Assembly: GCF_016584105.1 (NCBI RefSeq)
Contig: NZ_NRSM01000007.1
Span: forward strand, 1-64,000
DNA: 64,000 nt
Direction: 5' to 3'
Source: Ectothiorhodospira shaposhnikovii
Lineage (GTDB): Bacteria > Pseudomonadota > Gammaproteobacteria > Ectothiorhodospirales > Ectothiorhodospiraceae
Made by a program: the position numbers and the translations under genes. Below, in pieces: positions 48,657-57,218 of the stretch. Under the pieces are notes generated by a model. It ran no database searches. It was not told the origin of the DNA and saw nothing but the letters and a program-made list of their open reading frames with translations. Position 1 is the stretch's first letter. The number at the start of each line of letters is the position of its first letter.

Positions 48657-50026
48657 CGTTTCTCGTATCCCTTGAGGCTCAAGACGTCCAGGGTGGACGG
48701 GTCCTCGATGAACTTGTGTGACAGGATCAGCGCGGTGGCCGACCAGGTCTGATTGAAGTTGGAGCGGCGGCCGATGAGACGGCCGTTGCGCCCGTCGTAG
48801 TATTCGGGCCAGCCGTTGGCGTAGAGGCGGGGGGCGGCGGTGTCATGGGCGCGGCGGGCCAGGTCTTCCCGCCCGGCGTGGAGGGCGGCGGCGACGAAGG
48901 CCCACAGCAGGGCCGGCCAGTTGCCGCCGTTGTGATAGGACCAGGGGATATTCTTGGGATCGGAACCGGTCATCAGCCGCCATTCATCCCCTTCCATGGC
49001 GGGGAAACAGATCTTCACCGGCATCATCCCCGCCAGATCGCTCCAGCGCTGGTCGAACAGGGCCATGATGCGCCGCCCCTGCTCCGGGTCCGCCAGATCG
49101 AACAGCACCGCCAGCAGGTTGCCCAGGGAAAAGAAGCGAAAATCCATCCGCCCCGGTCCCAGGTTGCCCACCAGGTAGCCGGTCTGCGGAGGCAACCAGT
49201 CGCTGACCCAGGCGGGGATGCTCTCCGGATGGATGTTCAGGGCATTCTCCGAATCATGGCCGAAGATCTCGGTACGGTAGCGATGGATCCGGTTGAGCCG
49301 GTCCTCGTCCAGCCAGTAATAGTGGCGCACGTACTCGGTGAGCTGGTCCAGACGCTTGCACGACTGCTGATGGATGGCCTGGCTTTCCGCGTCTTCCGGG
49401 TCCAGCAGTTCCAGGGCCGCCCGCAAAGCGCCGAAGAACAGGGACTGGATTTCCAGGGGGTGACCGTAGACCCCCATGCGCCGGTCGATCATGAACGAGC
49501 CGTCGGGCACCAGCAGGGTCGGGAAGATCTCGAACCGATCCTGCAGGCAGATGTTGAGGATCATGCGCACGCCCCGCCGGCACTCCGGGGAACGGGTGAA
49601 GGCGGTATCTCCGCTGACCCGCTCATAGGCCACCAGCAGGATCAGCCACCACATCATGGAATCCACCGGTGCCACCCGGCCGATGGCCCGGTCACCGAAA
49701 TCGGTGTGGATCTCCTCCTCCCCGGCCTCGTTGCACAGCACCCGGAAACTGGCGGGCATCACCTTGGCCACCGCCCGGTGACCCTCCACCTCTTCCTGCT
49801 GATCCCGCAGCTTGAGCACCAGGGCCAGAAAGTCGCGGACAATGTCGTGGCGACCGTCCAGCAGGAACACCAGGCCGGAGGGGACGAAATCCCGGACGAA
49901 GCAGTCGGCGTAATTCTCGGCGGGGGCTTGTGCATCCAGGCTGGCGATGGTGCCGACCACCCGGCCCTGGTAGTGCACCTGGGAGGCCTCAAGGAGGCGG
50001 TAGGCGGAGCTGATGGGGTCGGTCAA
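48653..50026 (-). CDS. GH100 alkaline/neutral invertase
   Basis: 457 residues from a TTG at 50026, which has GGGAG eight bases upstream; the frame is open to 50179 but those codons overlap the EAL gene and look non-protein. The (alpha/alpha)6 barrel signature blocks NYADCFVRDFVPSGLVFLL, VDSMMWWLILLVAY and IPWSYHNGGNWPALLW match cyanobacterial and plant neutral invertases, with the catalytic Asp in VAPVDSMMWW. It hydrolyses sucrose to glucose and fructose in the cytoplasm. Coupled to the synthase gene, it would let the cell adjust its sucrose pool. Confidence 0.92.
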   Translation of the reverse strand: MTDPISSAYRLLEASQVHYQGRVVGTIASLDAQAPAENYADCFVRDFVPSGLVFLLDGRHDIVRDFLALVLKLRDQQEEVEGHRAVAKVMPASFRVLCNEAGEEEIHTDFGDRAIGRVAPVDSMMWWLILLVAYERVSGDTAFTRSPECRRGVRMILNICLQDRFEIFPTLLVPDGSFMIDRRMGVYGHPLEIQSLFFGALRAALELLDPEDAESQAIHQQSCKRLDQLTEYVRHYYWLDEDRLNRIHRYRTEIFGHDSENALNIHPESIPAWVSDWLPPQTGYLVGNLGPGRMDFRFFSLGNLLAVLFDLADPEQGRRIMALFDQRWSDLAGMMPVKICFPAMEGDEWRLMTGSDPKNIPWSYHNGGNWPALLWAFVAAALHAGREDLARRAHDTAAPRLYANGWPEYYDGRNGRLIGRRSNFNQTWSATALILSHKFIEDPSTLDVLSLKGYEKR

Positions 50027-50045
50027 GCGGGGGTCTCCCTCGTCG

Positions 50046-51134
50046 TCATCTCGGATCTTCGGGCACCTCGGGGGCCGGCGGCGGTGTCGCCGGACGGGCG
50101 AACAGATAGCCCTGTACATAGTCCACCCGCCGGCCACGCAGCCAGTCCCATTCGGCGCGGTTTTCCACCCCTTCGGCAATGGTGGAAATGGCCAGATCGC
50201 CAGCCATTTCGATCAGCTTGGCCAGCACCTTCTGCCGAAAGGGGTCCTGGTCGATCCCTTTCACCATAGCACGATCAAACTTCACGAAGTCCGGACGCAA
50301 CTCCGTCAACAGGTTGAGGGAGGCATAGCCGGCACCCAGATCATCAAGGGCCACGCGAAATCCGGCGTCGCGATAGAAATCCACGATCCGGCGCAGGTGG
50401 GCGGTGTCGGACACGGCCTCGGTCTCCACCACCTCGAACACGAAACGCTGCGGATCGGCACCGAGCCGATGGATTTCATTCAGGGTGGTCTGGAGACAGT
50501 AGGCCGGATCGTAGATGGCGGAGGGATTGAAATTGATGAAGATGTTGCAGCGAATATCATGTTCGATCGCCTGACGGATGGCATTGATACGCGCCACCCG
50601 GTCGAGCTGGAACATGAGCCGGGCGGCTCGGGCCTGGTCCAGGAGGCGGACCGGATAGATAAGCGGGTTCTCACCGGGGAGCTGTCCACGCATGAGGGAT
50701 TCGTAGGCAAAGACCTGATCCGGGCACCGGGTGTGGACGATGGGCTGAAAATGGAACAGCAGGCTTTCCGATTCGATGATGTCCACCAGCCAGCCGCCGC
50801 AGGCCCGGGCCAGAAGGGAGTGAAGGGTCTGGGTGCGGGGGAGATGGGTGATGCCGAAGGACTGATCCCGGGGCAACAGGACTGCCTGACAATCCCCTAT
50901 CTCGGTCTCGCTCATGAGATCCCGCAGCAGATAGGCCAGCGGCTGCAGATCACCGTCATCCAGCCGGACCTCCAATACCCCCTCGATGCCGTTGTGAACC
51001 GGATAGCCGCGGGTCTGCAAGTGTCTGAGGAGTTTTTTGAGGGTGTGAGACAGGAACGGCGCCAGATAGAGCCGCCCCGGCCCCGGGGTACAACGCTCGA
51101 CGACCTGGCAATCTTGGCACGTCATGGCAGACAC
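50046..51134 (-). CDS. EAL-domain protein with N-terminal Cys motif
   Basis: 362 residues. The EAL domain (about 118-350) has YESLMR in place of EAL (catalytic Glu kept), the NFNP, EVVETE, LDDLGAGYASL, DFVKFD, AEGVE and QGYLF motifs, so c-di-GMP hydrolysis is likely possible. The first 17 residues contain C-x2-C-x5-C (Cys 6, 9, 15), suggesting a metal or redox site, and residues 20-110 form an unassigned domain that reads like a BLUF-less sensory module (LEVRLDDGDLQPLAYLLRDLM). It lies between the sucrose operon and msrB and is divergent from msrB. Effects on exopolysaccharide output are possible but not shown. Confidence 0.88.
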   Translation of the reverse strand: MSAMTCQDCQVVERCTPGPGRLYLAPFLSHTLKKLLRHLQTRGYPVHNGIEGVLEVRLDDGDLQPLAYLLRDLMSETEIGDCQAVLLPRDQSFGITHLPRTQTLHSLLARACGGWLVDIIESESLLFHFQPIVHTRCPDQVFAYESLMRGQLPGENPLIYPVRLLDQARAARLMFQLDRVARINAIRQAIEHDIRCNIFINFNPSAIYDPAYCLQTTLNEIHRLGADPQRFVFEVVETEAVSDTAHLRRIVDFYRDAGFRVALDDLGAGYASLNLLTELRPDFVKFDRAMVKGIDQDPFRQKVLAKLIEMAGDLAISTIAEGVENRAEWDWLRGRRVDYVQGYLFARPATPPPAPEVPEDPR

Positions 51135-51252
51135 CTCTGCAGGGAATCGTTTCCCATCCGGGATTGTCCCAATGTAACGTGATGAACACTTACCGCGCCT
51201 TCCCTTCCGGAGAAAGGTCCCGACGGATCACCGTGAACAGGCTCCCCCTCAT

Positions 51253-51284
51253 CCCCGCCCTTCTCCCCCCAGAGAAGGGCGGGG
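51253..51284. repeat. Long perfect hairpin upstream of msrB
   Basis: CCCCGCCCTTCT (51253-51264) pairs exactly with AGAAGGGCGGGG (51273-51284) around an eight-base loop. It sits in the divergent region between the EAL gene and msrB, so is not positioned as a normal terminator for either. A related C/G-rich hairpin lies at 56015-56074. Probably a dispersed intergenic repeat. Confidence 0.6.
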
Positions 51285-51372
51285 GCCTCTCTGTTACGGA
51301 GGGAGGTAAGCGTGGCGATATGATCATAACCGATCCCCGATGGGGATCAAAAAACGACGAGGTGCCTGCACC

Positions 51373-51771
51373 ATGAACGAGAAGGTGAGCAAGTCCGAGG
51401 CCCGGTGGCGTGCCGAACTGACGCCGGAGCAGTACCGCGTCACCCGGGAGGCGGGCACGGAACGGGCCTTCACTGGCTGTTTCCATGACCACAAGGGTGC
51501 CGGGGTGTATCACTGCATCTGCTGTGATGCCCCCCTGTTCAGCAGTGATCACAAGTACGACTCGGGCAGCGGCTGGCCCAGCTACTGGCAGCCGGTGAGT
51601 GAGTCGGCCCTGGAACGGCATGAGGACCGCAGCCTGTTCATGACCCGGGTGGAGGTGCGCTGCGCCGGCTGCGATGCCCACCTGGGGCATGTGTTCGAGG
51701 ACGGCCCACCGCCGACCGGGCTGCGCTACTGCATCAACTCGGCGGCGTTGCGGTTTCAGGGGGCGGAATAA
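51373..51771 (+). CDS. msrB: Peptide-methionine (R)-S-oxide reductase MsrB
   Basis: 132 residues from the ATG at 51373 with GAGGTG upstream. Zinc-binding pairs CICC and CAGC, the substrate loop SGSGWPSYW, and the catalytic Cys in [11 protein letters not shown] are all present. It reduces methionine-R-sulfoxide in oxidised proteins. No signal peptide, so cytoplasmic. Single-gene unit converging with the RND operon. Confidence 0.96.
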   Translation: MNEKVSKSEARWRAELTPEQYRVTREAGTERAFTGCFHDHKGAGVYHCICCDAPLFSSDHKYDSGSGWPSYWQPVSESALERHEDRSLFMTRVEVRCAGCDAHLGHVFEDGPPPTGLRYCINSAALRFQGAE

Positions 51772-51795
51772 CCCCCCTTCTCCCCGGTACCTCGA

Positions 51796-54700
51796 CTACA
51801 CCCCGGCTTCCCCATGTTGCCGATCCAGTTCGTCGATGCGCCGCCCGGTCTCGCCCGGCGAGGTGGTGTTGCGGGCCAGGGTCTGATAGGCCACCGGTAC
51901 CACGAACAGGGTGAACAGGGTGGCGAACAGCACGCCGGCAAACACCACGGTGCCGATCACGAACCGGCTCTCCGCACCCGGACCACTGGCCAGGATCAGC
52001 GGCAGGGTGCCCATCACCGTGGTGAAGGCCGTCATCAGCACCGGCCGTAGCCGGATCTGCGCCGCCTCCACCAGGGCTTCCCGGAACTCACGTCCGGTAT
52101 CCCGCAACTGGTTGGTGAACTCCACGATCAGAATGCCGTTCTTGGCCGCCAGACCGATGAGCATGACGATCCCGATCTGGCTGTAGATGTTGAGGGTCTG
52201 GCCGGTCAGCAGCAGTCCCACCAGCGCCCCCACCACCGCCAGCGGCACGGTGGTGAGGATCACCGCCGGCTGGACGAAGCTCTCGAACTGGGCCGCCAGC
52301 ACCAGAAACACCACCACCAGGGCCAGCACGAAGATGAACAGGATGGCGCCACCCGCCTCCTTGAACTCCAGGGACTCACCCTTGTAGTCGATGCGTGCCT
52401 CCGCCGGCAGTTCCTCCGCGGCGATACGCTCCAGGTACTCCAGGGCCTCCCCCAGGGTGTAACCCGGGGCCATACCCGCGGTGATGGTGATGGCGCGCAT
52501 GCGGTTGTAGCGGCTCAAGGTGGCCGCGTCCGCCTGTTCCACGAAACTCACCACGTTGGACAGGGGGATCAGCGCCCCCGTGGTAGTGGAGCGCACATAG
52601 ATGTTGCGGATGTCGTCGGGGGTCTGGCGCTGACCGGGGATCCCTTCCAGGATCACGTCATACTCCTCGCCACGATCGATGTAGGTGGTCACCCGCCGCG
52701 AGCCCAGCACCGTTTCCAGAGTCCGGCCGATGCTCTCGAAGGACACCCCCAGATCCGCCGCCCGGTCCTTGTCGATGGTCACCATCAGCTGGGGCCGTGT
52801 TTCCTTGAAATCGGAATCCAGGTTTCTCAGGTTGGGGTTTTCCGAGGCCCGCTCGATGATCAGATCCCGCCATTGCACCAGTTCGTCGTAACTGGGACCA
52901 CCGATGACGAACTGGACCGGCTGACCCACCCGACGCCCGCCCAACCCCTGACGCATGACGGTGATGGCGCGCACGTCCGGGATCTGGGCCAGTTCGGCGG
53001 ACAGGGCGCTCATGATTTCCCAGGCAGAGCGCTCACGGTCATTCCAGTGAGACAGCACCACGATGCCGAAACCATTGTTCACCGCCTCCGCGCCGCCGAA
53101 GCCCCGCGGGGTGCGGGCCAGCACCCGGATGGCCTCGCCGGATTCGATCAGGGGCATGAGCCGGGCCTCCACCTGGCGCATCTGGGACTGCATGTGCTCG
53201 TAACCCGCCCCTTCCGGGCCGTCCACCAGGACGAAGAAGGCCCCCCGGTCTTCCGGCGGGGCGTATTCGTTGGGGATGCGCTCGACCAGACTGATGATGG
53301 CCACCAGCATGGCCACCATGACCACCCCGGTCACCACCGGCACCTTGAGGGAACCCCGCAGGGCCTTGCCGTAGAGGGCCGACAGACGATCAAAGGTCAC
53401 CGCCATGACATGATTCAGGCCGGTCCTGCCGGTATCCTTGCGGATCAGGCGGGCACACATCACCGGCGACAGGGTCAGGGCCACGATGCTGGAAAAGGCC
53501 ACCGCCGCCGCCATGGCCAGGGCGAACTCGGTGAACAAGCGCCCGATATTGCCCTCCAGGAAGGCCAGGGGCACAAACACGGAGATGAGCACCAGCGTGG
53601 TGGCCACCACCGCAAAGCCCACCTGCCGTGCCCCCCGGTAGGCCGCCAGCAGGGGCGGCTCGCCGGCCTCGATGCGCCGATGGATATTCTCCAGCACCAC
53701 GATGGCATCATCCACCACCAGGCCGATGGCCAGCACCAGCGCCAGCAGGGTGAGCAGGTTGACGGAAAAGCCCAGGGCGTAGAGGGCGATGAAGGCCGCC
53801 GTGAGGGAGACCGGCACGGTCACCGCCGGCACCAGCATGGCCCGCACGCTGCCCAGGAACAGGTAGATCACCAGGATCACCACCATCATGGCGATGAACA
53901 GGGTGGTGAACACCTCCTTGATGGCACCGTCGATGAACACCGAGGTGTCATAGCTCATGGCGATGCGGGTGCCTTCGGGCAAGGTGGGGTTGATCAGGTC
54001 CACTTCCGCCCGCACCGCCTGGGACACCGCCAGGGTGTTGGCGGTGGATTGCTGGATGATCCCCAGGCCCACCATGTCCTCGCCGTTACCCCGCAGTTCG
54101 GTACGATCGTTCTCCGGCCCCACCGCCACCCGGGCCACCTCCCCCAGGCGCACCAGGTGGCCGTCATCCCCGCGCCGGATCACCAGACGAGCAAAATCGT
54201 CGGCGCTCTGATAGCCTCGGGCCAGTCGCACGTTGAACTCCCGCTGCAGGGAGTCCACCCGTCCGGCGGGGAGTTCCACGTTTTCCCGCCGCAGGGCGGA
54301 CTCCACGTCCTCCACCGTCAGGCCGCGGGCGGCCAGGGCCTCCCGGTCCAGCCAGATGCGCATGGCATAGCGCTTGGCACCACCGATCCGGATCAGGGCC
54401 ACCCCGTCCACTGTGGACAGGCGGTCCACCAGGTAGCGCTCGGCATAATCAGTAAGCTGCAGGCCGTCCATGTGTTCGCTGGCCAGATTGAGCCACATGA
54501 TGGGATCGGCGTTGGTATCCGCCTTGAACACTTGGGGCGGGTCCGCCTCGTCCGGCAACTGACGCAACACCCGGGCCACCGCCTCGCGCACGTCGTTGGC
54601 GGCGGCGTCGATGTCCCGGTTGATCTGGAATTCGATGGTGAGGCGGGACTGGCCGTCGATGCTCTCCGAGGAGATCCACTTGATCCCCTCGATGCCGCTG

Positions 54701-54912
54701 ACACGGTCCTCGATGAGCTGGGTGATCTTGGTCTCAATGATGGCGGCGTTGGCGCCCCGGTAATCGGTCTGCACCGTCACCACCGGCGGGTTGATGTCCG
54801 GATACTCCCTCAGGGGCAGACGATCAAAGGACAACACCCCGAAGGTGACCAGCAACAGGCTGATCACCACGGCCAGGACCGGCCGGCGGTTGGCAACATC
54901 GGAAAGGATCAT
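51796..54912 (-). CDS. RND efflux transporter, inner-membrane permease
   Basis: 1038 residues with the hydrophobic-amphiphilic exporter layout: a first membrane helix, a large periplasmic loop, six helices (VILVIYLFLGSVRAMLVPAV, DDAIVVLENIHRRIEAGE, near 395-420, holding the proton-relay Asp pair), a second loop and five more helices with GLAAKNGILIVEF. It pumps drugs or other hydrophobic compounds outward using the proton gradient as a trimer. It overlaps the adaptor gene by four bases. No outer-membrane channel gene is adjacent, so a TolC-type partner from elsewhere is expected. Confidence 0.95.
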   Translation of the reverse strand: MILSDVANRRPVLAVVISLLLVTFGVLSFDRLPLREYPDINPPVVTVQTDYRGANAAIIETKITQLIEDRVSGIEGIKWISSESIDGQSRLTIEFQINRDIDAAANDVREAVARVLRQLPDEADPPQVFKADTNADPIMWLNLASEHMDGLQLTDYAERYLVDRLSTVDGVALIRIGGAKRYAMRIWLDREALAARGLTVEDVESALRRENVELPAGRVDSLQREFNVRLARGYQSADDFARLVIRRGDDGHLVRLGEVARVAVGPENDRTELRGNGEDMVGLGIIQQSTANTLAVSQAVRAEVDLINPTLPEGTRIAMSYDTSVFIDGAIKEVFTTLFIAMMVVILVIYLFLGSVRAMLVPAVTVPVSLTAAFIALYALGFSVNLLTLLALVLAIGLVVDDAIVVLENIHRRIEAGEPPLLAAYRGARQVGFAVVATTLVLISVFVPLAFLEGNIGRLFTEFALAMAAAVAFSSIVALTLSPVMCARLIRKDTGRTGLNHVMAVTFDRLSALYGKALRGSLKVPVVTGVVMVAMLVAIISLVERIPNEYAPPEDRGAFFVLVDGPEGAGYEHMQSQMRQVEARLMPLIESGEAIRVLARTPRGFGGAEAVNNGFGIVVLSHWNDRERSAWEIMSALSAELAQIPDVRAITVMRQGLGGRRVGQPVQFVIGGPSYDELVQWRDLIIERASENPNLRNLDSDFKETRPQLMVTIDKDRAADLGVSFESIGRTLETVLGSRRVTTYIDRGEEYDVILEGIPGQRQTPDDIRNIYVRSTTTGALIPLSNVVSFVEQADAATLSRYNRMRAITITAGMAPGYTLGEALEYLERIAAEELPAEARIDYKGESLEFKEAGGAILFIFVLALVVVFLVLAAQFESFVQPAVILTTVPLAVVGALVGLLLTGQTLNIYSQIGIVMLIGLAAKNGILIVEFTNQLRDTGREFREALVEAAQIRLRPVLMTAFTTVMGTLPLILASGPGAESRFVIGTVVFAGVLFATLFTLFVVPVAYQTLARNTTSPGETGRRIDELDRQHGEAGV

Positions 54913-55991
54913 GAGCGGCCACCGTCGCGCTGATATTCACGCACCACCTCCACGGCACTGCCGGGGCGGATGCGGACCGTGCCTTCCTGGACCACCCGGG
55001 TCCCGGCTTCCAGGCCTTTCAGGATCTCCACATAGCCGGGTACCCGGCGACCGGCCTCCACATCCTGTCGACGCACCCGGTCCTCGTCGGTGACCACGAA
55101 GACGTAGTGCTGATCCCTCACCTGCATCAGGGCCGACTCGGGAATGGACAGGGATTCCATCTGGTCCTTGACCAGGGTGACGGTCAGGAGCATGCCGGGG
55201 CGCAGGGCGCCGTCGGGGTTGGGGATGGCGGCGCGCACCATGGCGGCACGGGTGCCGGGGTCGACCCGGGTGTCCACGCTGGTGACCTCACCCTGGAAGG
55301 TGCGATCCCGGTAGGCGGCGCTGCGAGCCTCGATGCGCTGTCCCGAGGCCACCCCGGGCAGGAAGGTTTCCGGCACGCTGAAGTCCAGCTTGATGACGCT
55401 GATGTCATCCAGGGTGGTGATGACGGTACCCGGCGCCACCAGGGCACCGAGGCTGACGCGACGAAAACCCACCATACCGTCGAAGGGGGCACGGATCACC
55501 CGGTCGGCCACCCGGACCTGGGCCGCCTCCAGCCGGGCCTGGGCCTCGCTCAGGCGGGATTGCTGCTCGTCCAGGCGCTGCCGGGGCAGGTTGCGGTCGG
55601 CCACCAGGCCACGGATGCGCTCCAGTTCCCGACGCTGTTCCTCCACGCTGACCTGCCGTTCGCGGGCCTCGGCCATCTCCTCGGCGGCCGCCAGGCGCAC
55701 CAGTACCTGGCCCCGGGTTACCCGCTGACCGTCGCTGAATTCGATGCTCTCCACCGGCGAAGTGATGCGTGCGGTGATCTCCACCGACTCATTGGCGCGG
55801 GCGGTACCGAGGGATTCCAGACTGGTTTCGAAGTAGCGCTGGGCAACGGGGGCGACCACCACCGGTACCGAGCCCTGGGAGCCTCCGGCCTGGGGCGGCG
55901 CGGCAGTATGATCCGCCAGCATCACATAGGCCGCTCCCGCCAGGATGGCCAGGCTCAGGATGCCCGGGGCGATCAATTTCTTTCCAGTCAC
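54909..55991 (-). CDS. RND efflux periplasmic adaptor
   Basis: 360 residues from a GTG at 55991 with GAGG seven bases upstream. One N-terminal membrane anchor (APGILSLAILAGAAYVML), then the biotinyl-lipoyl halves (VESIEFSDGQRVTRGQVLVRL and RVIRAPFDGMVGFRRVSLGALV) flanking a helical hairpin (about residues 100-160), and a beta-barrel domain ending in IPESALMQV. It bridges the permease to an outer-membrane channel. It is translationally coupled to the permease gene. Upstream (56012-56078) are hairpin repeats. Confidence 0.93.
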   Translation of the reverse strand: MTGKKLIAPGILSLAILAGAAYVMLADHTAAPPQAGGSQGSVPVVVAPVAQRYFETSLESLGTARANESVEITARITSPVESIEFSDGQRVTRGQVLVRLAAAEEMAEARERQVSVEEQRRELERIRGLVADRNLPRQRLDEQQSRLSEAQARLEAAQVRVADRVIRAPFDGMVGFRRVSLGALVAPGTVITTLDDISVIKLDFSVPETFLPGVASGQRIEARSAAYRDRTFQGEVTSVDTRVDPGTRAAMVRAAIPNPDGALRPGMLLTVTLVKDQMESLSIPESALMQVRDQHYVFVVTDEDRVRRQDVEAGRRVPGYVEILKGLEAGTRVVQEGTVRIRPGSAVEVVREYQRDGGRS

Positions 55992-56014
55992 GTTCAGTCC
56001 TCGACAGAATCGAA

Positions 56015-56074
56015 CCCTTCGCCCCCCAGGGGAGAAGGGAGTCAAGAAACGCCCTTCTCCCTATGGGGAAAGGG
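56015..56074. repeat. Tandem C/G-rich hairpins between the adaptor and reductase genes
   Basis: CCCTTC (56015-56020) pairs with GAAGGG (56034-56039), and CCCTTCTCCC (56052-56061) pairs with GGGGAAAGGG (56065-56074) with one mismatch. Similar words occur in the hairpin at 51253-51284. Located just beyond the end of the minus-strand reductase gene (56061), partly overlapping it, so it may act as its terminator. Confidence 0.45.
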
Positions 56075-57053
56075 GGTCAATATGATCACGGCCGTGGGGC
56101 GCCATGAAATCCAGCGCCGGGCCGCGGGGGATGATACCACCGGGATTGAGATGCTCATGACTGCCGTAGTAATGGGTCTTGATGTGATCCATGTTCACGG
56201 TCCCCGCCACCCCCCGAACCTGATACAACTCGCGGGTGTACGCCCACAGGTTCGGATAATCCACCAGGCGCTGCCGGTTGCACTTGAAATGGCCGTAGTA
56301 CACCGCGTCAAAGCGCACCAGGGTGGTGAACAGGCGCCAGTCCGCCTCGGTCATCCGGTCGCCCACCAGGTAACGTTGCCGTGACAGGCGCTCCTCCAGC
56401 CAGTCCAGAGTCTCGAACAGACGGTCGAAAGCCCGCTCATAGGCGGCCTGCTCGGTGGCGAACCCGGCCCGGTACACACCATTGTTCAACGTCTCATAGA
56501 TCCTTTGGTTGACAGCATCGATCTGCCCCCGCAGGGACTCCGGATAGAAATCCGCATGCTGATCGGTGCATGCCTCGAAGGCGCTGTTGAACATGCGGAT
56601 GATTTCGGATGACTCGTTGTTGACGATGGTCCGGCGATGACGGTCCCAGAGGGTGGGTACGGTGACGATGCCGGTGTACTCCGGGTCCGCCAGGGTGTAG
56701 GCCTGATGCAGGTACTCAAAACCGTTGACATGGTCCTCCGTCGCCCCCGGCCAGGAATGAAAGCTCCAGCCCTGCTCCAGCATGAACGGGTTCACCACCG
56801 AGATGCTGATAACGTCCTCCAGACCCTTCAGGACGCGGAAGATCAGGGTGCGGTGGGCCCAGGGACAGGCCAGGGAAACGTAGAGATGATAGCGACCGGG
56901 CTCCGCGGGAAAGCCGCCCTCGCCACTGGGGCCAGGCTCGCCATCCGGGGTGATCCAGTGACGGAACCGGGATTCCTTGCGAATGAATTCACCATCCTCG
57001 GTTTCTTCGGAAAGCCAGTCGCTGCGCAACTGGCCCTTGATCAGAAGGCTCAT
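56061..57053 (-). CDS. Glutathionyl-hydroquinone reductase (GST superfamily)
   Basis: 330 residues from the ATG at 57053, with GGAG five bases upstream. The thioredoxin-fold block YHLYVSLACPWAHRTLI carries the catalytic Cys, and NNESSEIIRMFNSAF and the C-terminal helical domain (YLVGDRMTEADWRLFTTLVRFD) are those of the YqjG/PcpF-type enzymes. It reduces glutathionyl-(hydro)quinones. Cytoplasmic. Single gene, divergent from the kinase gene. Confidence 0.94.
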   Translation of the reverse strand: MSLLIKGQLRSDWLSEETEDGEFIRKESRFRHWITPDGEPGPSGEGGFPAEPGRYHLYVSLACPWAHRTLIFRVLKGLEDVISISVVNPFMLEQGWSFHSWPGATEDHVNGFEYLHQAYTLADPEYTGIVTVPTLWDRHRRTIVNNESSEIIRMFNSAFEACTDQHADFYPESLRGQIDAVNQRIYETLNNGVYRAGFATEQAAYERAFDRLFETLDWLEERLSRQRYLVGDRMTEADWRLFTTLVRFDAVYYGHFKCNRQRLVDYPNLWAYTRELYQVRGVAGTVNMDHIKTHYYGSHEHLNPGGIIPRGPALDFMAPHGRDHIDPLSP

Positions 57054-57218
57054 GACGTCTCCGGAAAAGGGCTGATGCAAAAGTGTGTCACCATGTGTGA
57101 CCGGAGTGCCCGGGGTTCGTTCAGGCACCGTCAGTCGATGTCAGCCGGGGAATGATGACTTCCCGGTCCACGCGGGCTATATACTGCACAGGACAATCCA
57201 TGCGGAGCGCATCGAATC

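Noticed and set aside
46137-48752. 871-codon plus-strand open frame
   Set aside because: Antisense to the sucrose-phosphate synthase and CobW genes, with shadow composition (Gly/His/Gln/Val-rich).
50027-50179. 51-codon extension of the invertase frame
   Set aside because: It overlaps the EAL gene, is Arg/Pro-rich and precedes a TTG with a good ribosome site.
52873-54933. 686-codon plus-strand open frame
   Set aside because: Antisense to the RND permease, low-complexity His/Gln/Gly-rich.
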